A DNA stretch of 64,000 nt from NCBI RefSeq assembly GCF_002009425.1, contig NZ_CP019936.1, positions 2,157,297 through 2,221,296 of the forward strand, written 5' to 3'. The position numbers were made by a program, and so were the translations under genes. This DNA comes from Thiosocius teredinicola. Its GTDB lineage: Bacteria > Pseudomonadota > Gammaproteobacteria > Chromatiales > Chromatiaceae. The notes beneath the pieces were generated by a model that was given only the letters and a program-made list of their open reading frames with translations, was not told where the DNA came from and made no database searches. Positions 44,035-54,469 of the stretch are shown here, piece by piece. Within the stretch, counting starts at the first letter, position 1, and every line of letters begins with the position of its first letter.

Positions 44035-44976
44035 ATGAGCAAAAACTACGCTATCACTTTTCCCGGCCAGGGATCGCAGTCGGTCGGCATGCTAGCCGAA
44101 CTCGCCGCGGCCTATCCGATGGTTACCGAGACGTTCGAAGCCGGCTCCGATGCGATCGGACTAGATCTGTGGGCGCTCAGTCAGAACGGCCCCAAAGAGA
44201 CCCTCAATGAAACCCACAACACGCAGCCGGCGCTGTTGTGTGCGGGTGTTGCAGTTCACCGGGTGCTGATGTCGCAAACCGCGGCTGTGCCCAGCGTGAT
44301 GGCAGGACATAGCCTCGGCGAATATTCGGCCTTGGTGGCTGCCGGCGTGCTGGATCTCGCCGACGCGACCCGCCTGGTCGTACAGCGTGGACGCTTAATG
44401 CAAGAGGCCGTCCCGGCGGGCACCGGCGCGATGGCGGCAATCCTTGGATTGGACGACGACAAGGTGCGCGAGGTCTGTGCAGAAGGTGCACAAGGCGAGG
44501 TTGCCGAGGCGGTCAATTTCAATTCGCCCGGACAGGTCGTGGTTGCCGGCAATGCGGGTGCGATTTCGCGGGTTGCCGAGCTTGCCAAGGCAGCTGGCGC
44601 CAAGCGGGCGTTGCTGCTCGATGTCAGCGTGCCATCGCATTGCGCCTTGATGAAACCGGCGGCTGAGCGTCTGGCCGAAGCGATGCAGTCGTTGTCGTTC
44701 AACGCACCGCAGATACCGGTGTTGCACAACGTCAATGTTCAGGCGGCCGACGATCCGGCATCGATTCAGCGTCTGCTGGTCGAACAACTGTTCAGCCCGG
44801 TGCGCTGGGTCGAAACCGTGCAGGCGATCGCCGCGCGCGGTGCCGATGTCGTGATCGAAGCCGGCCCCGGCAAGGTGCTCGCGGGTTTGATCAAGCGCAT
44901 CGACAAATCGCTGACCGCGCTGCCGGTACTCGACCCGACAACTCTGGAAACCGCTGTGGAGGCTATTAATGCTTGA
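44035..44976 (+). CDS. fabD: malonyl-CoA:ACP transacylase
   Basis: FabD loads malonyl units onto ACP. The 313-residue protein has the oxyanion motif FPGQGSQSVGM at the start, the nucleophile elbow GHSLGEYSAL (Ser near 92), the Arg in VQRGRLMQ and the catalytic His in VPSHCALM. It overlaps fabG by eight bases. Confidence 0.97.
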   Translation: MSKNYAITFPGQGSQSVGMLAELAAAYPMVTETFEAGSDAIGLDLWALSQNGPKETLNETHNTQPALLCAGVAVHRVLMSQTAAVPSVMAGHSLGEYSALVAAGVLDLADATRLVVQRGRLMQEAVPAGTGAMAAILGLDDDKVREVCAEGAQGEVAEAVNFNSPGQVVVAGNAGAISRVAELAKAAGAKRALLLDVSVPSHCALMKPAAERLAEAMQSLSFNAPQIPVLHNVNVQAADDPASIQRLLVEQLFSPVRWVETVQAIAARGADVVIEAGPGKVLAGLIKRIDKSLTALPVLDPTTLETAVEAINA

Positions 44977-45709
44977 AGGTAAAGTCGCGCTGGTCACCGG
45001 TGCAAGCCGCGGTATCGGCAAGGCGATTGCTGACGCCCTGGGTGCACAAGGCGCCACCGTTGTCGGTACGGCGACGAGCGATGCGGGTGCAGAGGCCATC
45101 AGCAAGCGCTTTGCCGACGCCGGCATCAATGGCGAAGGCATGTGCCTGAACGTCGGCGACGATGCATCGGTCGAGGCAGTCATCAAAGCCATCGGCGACA
45201 AATACGGTGCCGTCACGATCCTGGTCAACAATGCCGGCATTACCCGCGACAACCTGTTGATGCGCATGAAGACCGATGAGTGGGACGGCGTTATCAATAC
45301 CAACCTGACGTCGATATACCGGGTTTGTAAGGCCTGCCTGCGCGCGATGATGAAGGCCAAGACAGGCCGGATCATCAACATCGCTTCGGTCGTCGGTGCC
45401 AGCGGCAATGCCGGGCAGACCAACTATGCGGCCGCGAAGGCCGGCATGTTCGGCTTCACCAAATCGCTTGCACAAGAAGTGGGCTCACGCGGTATCACGG
45501 TCAACGCTGTTGCCCCAGGCTTCATCGATACCGATATGACGCGTGAACTGCCCGAGGCGCAGCGCGACGCGCTGCTCGGCGCGATTCCGTTGAGCCGCCT
45601 GGGCAAACCTGAGGAAATCGCGTCAGTGGTGGCGTTTCTCGCCTCGGACGCTGCCGGCTACGTGACGGGTGAGACGATTCACGTCAATGGCGGCATGTAC
45701 ATGGCGTAA
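44969..45709 (+). CDS. fabG: 3-oxoacyl-ACP reductase
   Basis: FabG reduces 3-oxoacyl-ACP with NADPH. The 246-residue short-chain dehydrogenase has the TGASRGIG cofactor motif, NNAGITRDN, the catalytic Ser in NIASVVG and the YAAAKAG motif (Tyr, Lys). The C-terminal TGETIHVNGGMYM is typical of FabG. Confidence 0.97.
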   Translation: MLEGKVALVTGASRGIGKAIADALGAQGATVVGTATSDAGAEAISKRFADAGINGEGMCLNVGDDASVEAVIKAIGDKYGAVTILVNNAGITRDNLLMRMKTDEWDGVINTNLTSIYRVCKACLRAMMKAKTGRIINIASVVGASGNAGQTNYAAAKAGMFGFTKSLAQEVGSRGITVNAVAPGFIDTDMTRELPEAQRDALLGAIPLSRLGKPEEIASVVAFLASDAAGYVTGETIHVNGGMYMA

Positions 45710-45772
45710 GTGGCCGAATTGGCAAAAGAAATTTGCCTGTTTCATGGTTTGCTGAAATTGACCGTTTCGGCT

Positions 45773-45800
45773 TTGAAGCAGGGAACAAACTGAATACAAT
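45773..45800 (+). promoter_or_regulatory. putative acpP promoter
   Basis: TTGAAG (45773-45778) and TACAAT (45795-45800) are 16 bases apart, 53 bases before the acpP start. A separate promoter for this very highly expressed gene is common. Confidence 0.6.
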
Positions 45801-45852
45801 ACGGCGTCACCGCGTGGCGCCTTGATCACGTATCTCTGGAGGAATTGACAGA

Positions 45853-46086
45853 ATGAGCACTATTGAAGAACGCGTAAAGAAGATCGTCGTTGAGCAGCTG
45901 GGCGTCAAAGAAGAAGAAGTAGTACCGGCTGCCTCTTTCGTCGATGATCTCGGCGCCGACTCGCTCGATACCGTTGAACTCGTGATGGCTTTGGAAGAGG
46001 AATTCGAAACCGAAATTCCCGACGAAGAAGCCGAAAAGATCACGACTGTTCAGCAGGCTATCGACTACGTGACCGCTCACAGCTGA
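45853..46086 (+). CDS. acpP: acyl carrier protein
   Basis: A 77-residue acidic protein carrying growing acyl chains on a phosphopantetheine arm. The attachment serine is in [18 protein letters not shown] (residue 37). GGAGG precedes the ATG by 7 bases. A strong hairpin follows the gene. Confidence 0.98.
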   Translation: MSTIEERVKKIVVEQLGVKEEEVVPAASFVDDLGADSLDTVELVMALEEEFETEIPDEEAEKITTVQQAIDYVTAHS

Positions 46087-46110
46087 TTTTGTTTTATATC
46101 GCTCGAATAC

Positions 46111-46144
46111 CGGCCGTCGGTTCCGTGCTGCGGAGCCACGGCCG
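46111..46144 (+). terminator. hairpin between acpP and fabF
   Basis: CGGCCGT/ACGGCCG and an inner GGTTCCG/CGGAGCC with one G-U pair form a stem of about 14 base pairs, followed by TTTGATTTA. It looks like a partial terminator that would let more acpP than fabF message be made. Confidence 0.6.
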
Positions 46145-46183
46145 TTTGATTTAATAAGTAGCTGCCGATAGGGGTTCTCCCAG

Positions 46184-47428
46184 ATGTCAGATAGAAGGGT
46201 TGTGGTAACAGGTCTTGGCCTGGTCGCGCCAGTGGGACTGGATGTTGCCAGCGGTTGGGAAAGCGTTCTCGCCGGTAAAAGCGGTATTCAACCAATCACG
46301 CACTTCGACATCGAACCGTTCAGCGTACGTTTCGGCGGACCGATATACGGCTTTGATGTCGAGCAGTACATCCCGAAAAAAGAGGCGAAGAAGATGGACG
46401 CCTTCATTCATTACGGGATTGCTGCCGGTGTTCAAGCGATTAAAGACAGCGGAATCGAGATTAGCGACGACAATGCGAAGCGCATCGGCGTCGCTATCGG
46501 TTCGGGCATCGGTGGCGTGACCGGCATCGAAACCGGCTACGGCGCCTACCTCAAGGGTGGACCGCGCAAGATCTCGCCGTTCTTCGTGCCGTCGAACATC
46601 ATCAACATGGTCGCCGGCAACCTGTCGATCATGTATGGCCTGAAAGGCCCGAACTACTCGATCGTGTCTGCCTGTAGCACGGGCGCGCACAACATCGGCG
46701 ATGCCATGCGTATGATCCAGTACGGCACGGTCGACATGATGGTGGCCGGTGGCGCCGAGATGGCGACTTCACCGACCGGGTTGGGTGGCTTCGCCGCGGC
46801 GCGTGCGCTGTCGACACGCAACGACGATCCACAGGCGGCAAGTCGCCCGTGGGACAAGGATCGTGACGGCTTCGTGTTGAGTGACGGCGCCGGTGTGCTG
46901 ATGCTCGAGGAACTAGAACATGCCAAGGCCCGCGGCGCACGCATCTATGCCGAGTTGGCCGGATCGGCAATGAACTCTGATGCCTTCCACATGACCTCAC
47001 CGTCGCCGGGTGGCGAAGGTGCAGCTGATTGCATGCGGCTGGCGCTTGAAGATGCCGGTTTGAACATGGACCAGGTCGACTACATCAACGCCCACGGCAC
47101 CTCGACCCCGGCCGGCGACGTCGCCGAAACCATGGCGGTCAAACTGGCGTTCGGTGATCATGCCAAGACGCTGGCCGTCAGCTCGACCAAGTCGATGACC
47201 GGTCATATGCTGGGTGCTGCTGGTGGTGCAGAGGCGCTGTTCACGGTGCTCGCACTGCGTGATCAGGTGATGCCGCCGACGATCAACCTCGACAATCCCG
47301 ATGAACAGTGTGATCTGGACTACGTGCCGCATACGGCACGCGAAGCGAAGATCGATGTCGCGATCTCGAACTCGTTCGGTTTCGGCGGTACCAATGGCAC
47401 TCTGGTGTTCCGCAAGTTCAGCGACTGA
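46184..47428 (+). CDS. fabF: 3-oxoacyl-ACP synthase II
   Basis: FabF elongates acyl-ACP. The 414-residue protein has the Cys-His-His triad: [11 protein letters not shown] (Cys near 163), [11 protein letters not shown] (His near 304) and [15 protein letters not shown] (His near 341), and the end [13 protein letters not shown]. It is followed by pabC after 34 bases. Confidence 0.97.
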   Translation: MSDRRVVVTGLGLVAPVGLDVASGWESVLAGKSGIQPITHFDIEPFSVRFGGPIYGFDVEQYIPKKEAKKMDAFIHYGIAAGVQAIKDSGIEISDDNAKRIGVAIGSGIGGVTGIETGYGAYLKGGPRKISPFFVPSNIINMVAGNLSIMYGLKGPNYSIVSACSTGAHNIGDAMRMIQYGTVDMMVAGGAEMATSPTGLGGFAAARALSTRNDDPQAASRPWDKDRDGFVLSDGAGVLMLEELEHAKARGARIYAELAGSAMNSDAFHMTSPSPGGEGAADCMRLALEDAGLNMDQVDYINAHGTSTPAGDVAETMAVKLAFGDHAKTLAVSSTKSMTGHMLGAAGGAEALFTVLALRDQVMPPTINLDNPDEQCDLDYVPHTAREAKIDVAISNSFGFGGTNGTLVFRKFSD

Positions 47429-47462
47429 CCGTACATCCCGGTGCTGACGGGATCGGTGTTCG

Positions 47463-48281
47463 ATGGTTGATGCGGTTCTTGTAGACGGTCAACCGCTTGA
47501 TGCCGAGTGGCTCAGCGAACGTGCCTTTCAGTTTGGCGATGGTCTGTTCGAGACCATCGCTGTCGTCGACGGTAGTCCCTGCCTGTGGGACGCACATATG
47601 CAGCGTTTGCTGCTCGGTTGCGACCGTCTGAATCTTCCTCGCCCCGAAATTGACGCCCTGCTCAACGATGCCCAGCAACTCGCTGCCGGGCAACAGCGCG
47701 CGGTATTGAAAGTCTACTGGACAGCCGGGCATTCGCAGCGCGGTTACGCGCGGCCGCATCCGCTTGTGCCGCAGCGTATTGTCAGCCTCTCAACATGGCC
47801 TTATGCCCAAGCACCGGGAGACTGGGCGGTTCGGGTTTGTGATCATCGGCTAAGTGAGAACCCGGTGCTTGCCGGGATCAAGCACCTGAACCGTCTCGAT
47901 CAGGTCATCGCGAGAAATGAGAGCGACGACCCGCTGTTCCAAGAGGGATTGATGCTCGGGCAGGATGGGCGCGTGGTTTGTGGCACCATGTCCAATCTGT
48001 TTCTGCACACCGACGGACGTTTGGTGACGCCGGAGATCGGCGGTGCGGGCATCGACGGCGTGGTGCGGCAGTTGGTTCTCGCGACGGCGAAACGTCTGCG
48101 TGTCGACATCCGGATCGGATCGGTGACCATGGCCGATGTTGAGCGGGCCGACGCGGTGTACTTCACCAATTCGTTGATCGGTGCGGTTCGTGCTGCGCGA
48201 GTCGGTGATTGGGTCTATCCGTCGACGGTCGAAACGCATGCTGTATTCAGCGAAGTCCGGCGCAGCTGCCATGCGTCGTAG
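47463..48281 (+). CDS. pabC: aminodeoxychorismate lyase
   Basis: PabC makes p-aminobenzoate for folate synthesis, using pyridoxal phosphate. The 272-residue fold-type IV enzyme has the FQFGDGLFETI motif near residue 21, the PLP lysine in GIKHLNRLDQV (near 140) and CGTMSNLFL and GIDGVVRQLVL toward the C-terminus. It stands in the usual place between fabF and mltG. Confidence 0.94.
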   Translation: MVDAVLVDGQPLDAEWLSERAFQFGDGLFETIAVVDGSPCLWDAHMQRLLLGCDRLNLPRPEIDALLNDAQQLAAGQQRAVLKVYWTAGHSQRGYARPHPLVPQRIVSLSTWPYAQAPGDWAVRVCDHRLSENPVLAGIKHLNRLDQVIARNESDDPLFQEGLMLGQDGRVVCGTMSNLFLHTDGRLVTPEIGGAGIDGVVRQLVLATAKRLRVDIRIGSVTMADVERADAVYFTNSLIGAVRAARVGDWVYPSTVETHAVFSEVRRSCHAS

Positions 48282-48292
48282 GAGAGTTGGGT

Positions 48293-49288
48293 TTGAGTAG
48301 ATTGTTGGGACTGCTGGTTCTGGTCGTCAGTATCGGCGGGGGCTGGGCATGGATGGAATACGACAGCTTCCGTTCGACACCATTGGCGATTGCGGACGGC
48401 AGCGTGATCTACGAGGTGCGCCGCGGTGCATCGCTGGCCACGATCGCCAAGGACCTCGAAGAGGCGGGATATATCCAGAACGGCATGTACCTGCAGTGGT
48501 ACGGGCGCTATACCGGACAGGCGAAGCGGATCCGCGCCGGCGAATACCGCCTGACCGGCGACCTGGTGCCGGATACCCTGTTGGCGCTGTTCGTTTCAGG
48601 CTCGGCGGTCGACTATACGCTGACATTGCTCGAGGGTTGGAACATCCGCCAGGTACGTGCCGCGGTGGCCGGTCACGAAGCCCTCAAACATACCCTTGAT
48701 GGGGTCGATGATGCGGCCCTGATGGAAAAGCTCGGGCTGCCGGGTGAGCATCCCGAAGGCCGGTTCTTTCCAGACACCTATCACTTCAACCGCGGAATGA
48801 CCGACTTGGAGTTCCTGCAACGTGCCCAGCGCAAGATGGATCAGGAACTCGAGGCGGCTTGGGCCGAACGGGCCGAGGGCATCCCACTGCAGAAACCGTA
48901 TGACGCGTTAATTCTGGCCTCGATCGTCGAGAAGGAAACCGGCCAGGCCGGTGAGCGAGCGCAGATCGCCGGGGTATTCACGCGACGGCTGCACAAGGGG
49001 ATGCTGTTGCAGACGGATCCGACCGTGATCTATGGCATTGGCGAGAGTTTCGATGGCAATCTGCGTCGCCGCGATCTGAAGCAGGATACGCCGTACAACA
49101 CCTATGTGCGTGCCGGTTTGCCGCCGACGCCGATCTGCATGCCGGGCCGCGGTGCACTGCGAGCAGCGGTCAATCCCGCCGATGGCAAAGACTTGTATTT
49201 CGTCTCCAAGGGCGACGGCAGCCATGTGTTCTCGGCGACGCTGCGGGCGCACAACGCGGCGGTCCGCAGATACCAGTTGAAACGATGA
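48293..49288 (+). CDS. mltG: endolytic murein transglycosylase MltG
   Basis: MltG cuts nascent glycan strands and thereby sets their length. The 331-residue protein has one N-terminal membrane helix (LLGLLVLVVSIGGGWAWM) and the YceG domain with the catalytic glutamate in ASIVEKETGQAGER, then LQTDPTVIYG and TPYNTYVRAGLPPTPI. No ATG fits; TTG at 48293 has GGAG eight bases upstream. It overlaps tmk by four bases. Confidence 0.94.
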   Translation: MSRLLGLLVLVVSIGGGWAWMEYDSFRSTPLAIADGSVIYEVRRGASLATIAKDLEEAGYIQNGMYLQWYGRYTGQAKRIRAGEYRLTGDLVPDTLLALFVSGSAVDYTLTLLEGWNIRQVRAAVAGHEALKHTLDGVDDAALMEKLGLPGEHPEGRFFPDTYHFNRGMTDLEFLQRAQRKMDQELEAAWAERAEGIPLQKPYDALILASIVEKETGQAGERAQIAGVFTRRLHKGMLLQTDPTVIYGIGESFDGNLRRRDLKQDTPYNTYVRAGLPPTPICMPGRGALRAAVNPADGKDLYFVSKGDGSHVFSATLRAHNAAVRRYQLKR

Positions 49289-49923
49289 GTGACGATGCCG
49301 TGTTCATCACCGTCGAGGGCGTCGAGGGCGCCGGCAAGACGACCTGTCTCGGACTGATCGAGCAGAAGATCCGTGACAGGGGCCGTGATCTGCTGGTAAC
49401 GCGAGAGCCGGGCGGAACGCCGCTCGGTGAAGACCTGCGTACGTTGTTGCTGGGTCACCGCCACGACGGGATGGCCGACGATACCGAATTGCTGCTGATG
49501 TTCGCGGCGCGCGCGGAACATCTGCATGCCAAGATCGAGCCGGCGCTGACGTCGGGTAGCTGGGTGCTGTGCGATCGATTCACGGATGCGACCTATGCCT
49601 ACCAGGGGTATGGGCGCGGTATCGATCTGCAGCGAATCGCGGCGCTGGAAAACTGGGTGCAGGGCGAGCGGCGGCCGGACCTGACGATCCTGATGGACCT
49701 GCCGGTTGAGGTGGGGCTGGAAAGGGCGGGCAAACGCTCGGCGCCGGATCGGTTCGAGAGCCAGGCATTGGCTTTTTTTGAACGCGTCCGGCAAGGCTAC
49801 CTGGCGATGGCGGCAGACCAGCCGCAGCGTTTCCGGGTTATCGACGCCGCGAAACCGTTGGCGGACGTGACCGCTCAGATCGCGTCGGTTATCGACGCGT
49901 TCTTCGCAGATTCGGCCTCATGA
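49285..49923 (+). CDS. tmk: thymidylate kinase
   Basis: Phosphorylates dTMP to dTDP. The 212-residue protein has the P-loop EGVEGAGKTT, the DRF motif as CDRFTDATYAYQG, the TREPGGTPLGE segment and the LID region with ERAGKRSAPDRFE. It is coupled by ATGA overlaps to mltG and holB. Confidence 0.96.
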   Translation: MSDDAVFITVEGVEGAGKTTCLGLIEQKIRDRGRDLLVTREPGGTPLGEDLRTLLLGHRHDGMADDTELLLMFAARAEHLHAKIEPALTSGSWVLCDRFTDATYAYQGYGRGIDLQRIAALENWVQGERRPDLTILMDLPVEVGLERAGKRSAPDRFESQALAFFERVRQGYLAMAADQPQRFRVIDAAKPLADVTAQIASVIDAFFADSAS

Positions 49924-50915
49924 CGAGTGCGCAAGTCTTTCCCTGGCACGATGTCCAATGGCAGCAGCTGGCAGCGGCTCGCCGCAACGGGCGCCTGCCG
50001 CACGCCATTTTGCTGTCCGGTGCCGCCGGGCTGGGCAAAGCGGCATTCGCCAGGCGTCTGAGCAATGCCCTGGTATGTACGCATCCTGATGACGCCGGCG
50101 ACGCCTGTGGACGGTGTTCGGCGTGTCGCCAGGCGAGCGCGAGCAGTCATCCCGATCAGCACCTGATTGCCCCGGAAGAGGCGGGCAAAATGATCAAGAT
50201 TGGTGCGATCCGCGAATTGTCTTCGAAGAGCGTTTTGGCGGCCCAGGACGGCGGCTATCGGGTGTTCACGATCGATCCGGCCGAGGCGATGAACCGCGCC
50301 GCGGCCAATGCGCTGCTAAAAACGCTGGAAGAGCCGGTGTCGCGCTCGCTGCTGATCCTGGTCAGCTCGTCGCCGCACCGCCTGCCGGCGACGATCCGCA
50401 GTCGTTGCCAGACCCTGGCGTTTCGTACCCCGGATGCCGCCATGGCGACGGCGTGGCTTGGTGAGCGGCTCGATGCCGGCGCGGTCGATGGCTTGCTCGC
50501 CATCAGCGGCGGTGCGCCCGTCCGGGCCCTGCAGGCCGCCGAAGAAGACTGGCTGGGGCAGGGCGAGCAGCTGTGCGGCGAACTCGCGGCACTGCGGGCG
50601 CGCAAAAGCCATCCCCTGCAAATCGTTGAAGATTGGCAAAAACGGCCGCTAACCCTGTTGATCGATAGTCTTAAGCGTTGTATCAGCGATCTGATTCGCC
50701 TGGGCATGGGGTCGGAAGGCATCCGTTTGTTCCATCCGACACTGCACCGTCAACTGCATAGCCTTTGTCAGGGCATCGACTTAGGATTATTGTTCGGGTT
50801 TAACGACGACCTGCTGGCGCTCGAACGCGCCGCGTCGAACAATTTGAATGAGCAGATGCAGCTGGAACACTTGGTAAACCGCTGGCTGCAGATAACGCGT
50901 CCTGGAGGCCAATGA
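49920..50915 (+). CDS. holB: DNA polymerase III delta-prime subunit
   Basis: Part of the clamp loader. The 331-residue protein has the modified P-loop LSGAAGLGKAAFA, a zinc module with CGRCSACRQ and an upstream Cys in CTHPDDAG, the SRC motif in ATIRSRCQTLAF and a C-terminal helical domain. It starts at the tmk stop and is followed by pilZ after one base. Confidence 0.93.
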   Translation: MTSAQVFPWHDVQWQQLAAARRNGRLPHAILLSGAAGLGKAAFARRLSNALVCTHPDDAGDACGRCSACRQASASSHPDQHLIAPEEAGKMIKIGAIRELSSKSVLAAQDGGYRVFTIDPAEAMNRAAANALLKTLEEPVSRSLLILVSSSPHRLPATIRSRCQTLAFRTPDAAMATAWLGERLDAGAVDGLLAISGGAPVRALQAAEEDWLGQGEQLCGELAALRARKSHPLQIVEDWQKRPLTLLIDSLKRCISDLIRLGMGSEGIRLFHPTLHRQLHSLCQGIDLGLLFGFNDDLLALERAASNNLNEQMQLEHLVNRWLQITRPGGQ

Positions 50916-50916
50916 C

Positions 50917-51276
50917 ATGTCGGTGCCGAATCTACCGCGCGCACGTCAGGGAATATTGTCACTGACGATCAAAGATAAGAATGCGCTGTATGCGGCTTAC
51001 ATGCAGTTCGTCAAGAACGGCGGATTGTTCATCCCGACCACCAAGAAGTACAACATTGGTGACGAGGTGTTCATGCTGCTGAGCCTGATGGAAGAGGCCG
51101 AGCGCCTGCCGGTGGCAGGCCGGATTATCTGGATCACCCCGGTGGGTGCAGAAGGCAACCGTGCGGCCGGCATCGGTGTGCAGTTCAGTGACCAGGACGG
51201 CGGCATGGCCCGCAACAAGATCGAAGGTTATCTCGCAGGTGCGTTACAATCGGATAAGCCCACGCACACGATGTAA
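50917..51276 (+). CDS. pilZ: type IV pilus assembly protein PilZ
   Basis: A 119-residue PilZ-domain protein, with KNGGLFIPTTKKYNIGDEVF and GRIIWITPVG in the barrel. It lacks the N-terminal RxxxR motif used to bind cyclic di-GMP, as in the founding PilZ of Pseudomonas, so it probably works by protein contacts with PilB and FimX. It lies between holB and tatD as in other gammaproteobacteria. Type IV pili are thus expected elsewhere in the genome. Confidence 0.92.
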   Translation: MSVPNLPRARQGILSLTIKDKNALYAAYMQFVKNGGLFIPTTKKYNIGDEVFMLLSLMEEAERLPVAGRIIWITPVGAEGNRAAGIGVQFSDQDGGMARNKIEGYLAGALQSDKPTHTM

Positions 51277-51285
51277 CGCCTTGCA

Positions 51286-52083
51286 ATGCTGGTTGACTCA
51301 CACTGCCACCTCGACCGGGTGGATCTTGCGCCGTATGACGGCGATTTCTCCAAACTGATTCAATGCACCCGCGACGCGGGTGTTTCGCATATGTTGTGCG
51401 TATCGATCGATCTCGAGTCGTATCCGGCGATGCTGTCGCTGGTCGAGAAATACGACGATGTCTCGGTCTCGGTCGGCGTTCACCCGAACGATTTTGACCG
51501 GCGCGAACCGGATGTCGACGAACTGGTCGCATTGGCCAGGCATCCGAAGAACGTCGCGATCGGCGAGACCGGTCTCGACTATTTCCGTACCGAAGGTGAT
51601 CTGGACTGGCAGCGCGAGCGCTTCCGCACGCACATTCGCGCGGCGCGTGAGGCACGCAAGCCGCTGATCATCCACACCCGCGACGCGCGCGAGGATACGA
51701 TTGCGATCCTGCGCGAGGAGCAGGCCCAGGACGTCGGCGGCGTCATGCACTGTTTCACCGAGACCTGGGAAATGGCAAAGGCCGCGCTGGATCTGAACTT
51801 CTATATCTCTTTTTCCGGCATTGTAACCTTCAAGAATGCCGAGGAACTGCGAGAAGTTGCAGCCCAGGTGCCGCTGGACCGCCTGTTGATCGAGACCGAT
51901 TCGCCTTATCTTGCGCCGGTGCCGCATCGCGGAAAACCCAATGAACCGCGTTTTGTCGAGAACGTGGCGCACAAGATCGCCGAACTGCGTGGCATGGATG
52001 TCAAAGCGCTCGCAGATCTGTCCGGTGACAATTTCTTCCGCCTGTTCAGCGCCGCGCAGCAGGCACCGAAACAACACGCTTGA
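51286..52083 (+). CDS. tatD: TatD family metal-dependent deoxyribonuclease
   Basis: A 265-residue TIM-barrel hydrolase. Metal ligands are in the starting DSHCHLD, the Glu in IGETGLDYF, His in IIHTRDA and MHCFTET, and Asp in IETDSPYLAPV. It resembles YcfH/TatD nucleases with DNase activity. It is the last gene of the fabF-tatD run with clear coupling. Confidence 0.93.
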   Translation: MLVDSHCHLDRVDLAPYDGDFSKLIQCTRDAGVSHMLCVSIDLESYPAMLSLVEKYDDVSVSVGVHPNDFDRREPDVDELVALARHPKNVAIGETGLDYFRTEGDLDWQRERFRTHIRAAREARKPLIIHTRDAREDTIAILREEQAQDVGGVMHCFTETWEMAKAALDLNFYISFSGIVTFKNAEELREVAAQVPLDRLLIETDSPYLAPVPHRGKPNEPRFVENVAHKIAELRGMDVKALADLSGDNFFRLFSAAQQAPKQHA

Positions 52084-52120
52084 TGTACGCCTGAGGCGTG
52101 CTGTGCGACAAGGAGGTCGC

Positions 52121-52564
52121 ATGTCCGTGGTTCATCTGCCGACTCATCCCCGCTGGTACCGTTTGGTGTACGCGATCATCGTGCTGATCGCCCTGTTCGT
52201 CGTGTTCATGCCGATTGCGTGGGGCCCGCGCTTTGCGGCGGCTATCGCGGTGTTGGCGATCGGCGTGATCAGTTGGCGGCACTACCGTCGGCGGACGCCT
52301 TCGGTGCTGTGGCTCGATGCCGACAGACATCTGCAGGTGTCGAGGGAGGGCGCCGAACGGCTGGGTGTCGTCGGCCTGCAACTGGGCATTGTCCGGCCCT
52401 GGCTGGTCACGGCGATCCTGGTTGACGAGCGGGGAGGCCGTTGGCCGCTGTTCGTGCCGGGCCGGGCACTGGGTGAGACTCACCATTGGGAGCTACGCCG
52501 GATGTTGATCGCTGCGCGACCCCTCAGCGCCGCGCCCGAAGCGCCCGTTCGGGGATCCGCCTAG
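52121..52564 (+). CDS. YgfX/CptA-like membrane protein
   Basis: A 147-residue protein with two adjacent membrane helices ([20 protein letters not shown], then [14 protein letters not shown]) and a soluble C-terminal half with [12 protein letters not shown] and [16 protein letters not shown], the layout of YgfX. The ATG at 52121 has AAGGAGGT five bases upstream. Members are often found near sdhE and nadB; here it converges with nadB with a four-base overlap. No sdhE is adjacent. A toxin role has been claimed for the E. coli protein; it is not shown here. Confidence 0.7.
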   Translation: MSVVHLPTHPRWYRLVYAIIVLIALFVVFMPIAWGPRFAAAIAVLAIGVISWRHYRRRTPSVLWLDADRHLQVSREGAERLGVVGLQLGIVRPWLVTAILVDERGGRWPLFVPGRALGETHHWELRRMLIAARPLSAAPEAPVRGSA

Positions 52565-54198
52565 TCGCCAGGCCGGCGCGGCGTGTAGTTGTCGGGAATC
52601 AGTACGGTCGGCGAAGCCTGGTTGTCGTCGCGGTCGGGGAAGTCGATGTTGTAGTGCAGCCCGCGGCTCTCGCGGCGGCGCTGGGCGGACTTGATAATCA
52701 GGTCGGCGACGTCCACCAGGTTGCGCAGCTCGAGCAGGTCGTTGCTGACGCGGAAGTTGCCGTAGTATTCGTTGATCTCGTGGCGCAGCAGGTTGACCCG
52801 GCGGCGCGCGCGCTCCAGGCGTTTGTTGCTGCGCACGATGCCGACGTAGTCCCACATGAAGCGGCGCAGCTCGTCCCAGTTGTGCGATACCACCACCTCT
52901 TCGTCCGAATCGGTTACCCGGCTTTCATCCCAGGGCGCCAGCACATGCGATGGCACGTCGCTGCGGTCCAGTTCCTTCAAGATATCCGCCAGCGCCACCT
53001 CGCTGAACACCAGGCATTCGAGCAACGAGTTGCTGGCCATGCGGTTGGCCCCATGCAGGCCGGTATAGGCGGTCTCACCGATGGCGTAGAGTCCATTGAG
53101 ATCGGTGCGCGCCAGTTTGTCGGTTTTGACGCCGCCGCAGGTGTAATGGGCTGCCGGTACGACCGGCAACGGTTCCTTGCGCATGTCGAAACCGAGTTCC
53201 AGACAACGATGATGGATGGTTGGGAACAGGCGTTCGATCTCGTCGGCCGGCTTGTGGCTGATGTCGAGGTAGACGCAATCGATACCAAGCCGCTTCATCT
53301 CGTGGTCGATCGCGCGGGCGACAATGTCGCGCGGTGCCAGTTCGGCGCGCTCGTCGAACCGTTCCATGAAGCGGGTGCCATCGGGCAGCAGCAGCCGACC
53401 GCCTTCGCCGCGCACCGCCTCGCTGATCAGGAACGACTTGGCGGCCGGGTGATACAGGCAGGTGGGGTGGAACTGGATGAACTCCATGTTGGCGACGCGA
53501 CAGCCGGCGCGCCACGCCATGGCGATGCCGTCGCCGGTCGCTACGTCCGGATTGCTGGTGTAGAGATACACCTTGCTGGCCCCGCCGGTCGCCAGCACGA
53601 CGCAGCGGGCAGAGACCGCGACCACCTCGTCGGTCTTGATATTCAACAGGTAGGCACCGTGACAGCGTCTTTGCACCCGGCGGCCGTCGCGGTGCTCGGC
53701 GGCGACCAGATCGACCGCGATATGGTGTTCGAACACACCGACATTCGGATGTGAGTCGAGCTGACGGACGAGGGTGGATTCGACGGCGTGGCCGGTCGCG
53801 TCGGCCGCGTGCACCACGCGGCGGTGGCTGTGTCCGCCCTCGCGGGTCAGGTGGTAGCCCGAGTTGCCGGTCGCCGGCGTGCGTGTGAACTCCACGCCTT
53901 CATCGAACAGCCAGCGGATGTTGTCCGGGCCGTGTTCGACTACCAGCCGCACGATCTCTTCGTCACATAGCCCGGCGCCGGCGTCCAGGGTGTCCTGCAC
54001 GTGCGAATCGACCGAGTCTCTGGCGTCGAGAACCGCCGAGATCCCTCCCTGGGCATACAGCGTGTTGCCTTCCTCCAGTTCGCGCTTGGCCACCAGTCCG
54101 GTCTTGACGTTGCTCGGCAGGCGCAGGGCCAGGCTGAGTCCCGCAGCGCCACTGCCGATGATGAGAACGTCGAAACTCAGGTTAGAAGGATGAGACAT
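52561..54198 (-). CDS. nadB: L-aspartate oxidase
   Basis: NadB oxidises L-aspartate to iminoaspartate, the first step of NAD synthesis. The 545-residue flavoprotein has the FAD motif [37 protein letters not shown]-type active site as [27 protein letters not shown] and a helical C-terminal domain. ATG at 54198 begins just before the FAD fold. It is divergent from rpoE, as in Pseudomonas and relatives. Confidence 0.96.
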   Translation of the reverse strand: MSHPSNLSFDVLIIGSGAAGLSLALRLPSNVKTGLVAKRELEEGNTLYAQGGISAVLDARDSVDSHVQDTLDAGAGLCDEEIVRLVVEHGPDNIRWLFDEGVEFTRTPATGNSGYHLTREGGHSHRRVVHAADATGHAVESTLVRQLDSHPNVGVFEHHIAVDLVAAEHRDGRRVQRRCHGAYLLNIKTDEVVAVSARCVVLATGGASKVYLYTSNPDVATGDGIAMAWRAGCRVANMEFIQFHPTCLYHPAAKSFLISEAVRGEGGRLLLPDGTRFMERFDERAELAPRDIVARAIDHEMKRLGIDCVYLDISHKPADEIERLFPTIHHRCLELGFDMRKEPLPVVPAAHYTCGGVKTDKLARTDLNGLYAIGETAYTGLHGANRMASNSLLECLVFSEVALADILKELDRSDVPSHVLAPWDESRVTDSDEEVVVSHNWDELRRFMWDYVGIVRSNKRLERARRRVNLLRHEINEYYGNFRVSNDLLELRNLVDVADLIIKSAQRRRESRGLHYNIDFPDRDDNQASPTVLIPDNYTPRRPGD

Positions 54199-54469
54199 AG
54201 CATTGATGGTCCCGCTGTGAGCCGCCATAATCAGCGTTTATGGTTTGCAGGGGCCGTCCGCCCCGCAACTTAATTCCTACGAAGGTTAATCGCTACCGGT
54301 AGGTTGCGTCACGCGAGGCGTGGCAAAATCTGCCGTCTGGGCGAAAAACAGAACAATCCATGCCCGTATTGCTGCAATTTACAGTGCGTTCAGAACTTTG
54401 CCCGGCCGCCGTGGTCAATAGCGACATGGTGGCGCCGTGCCGCTCCGCGTTGTGGGGAGAAGCATCGGC

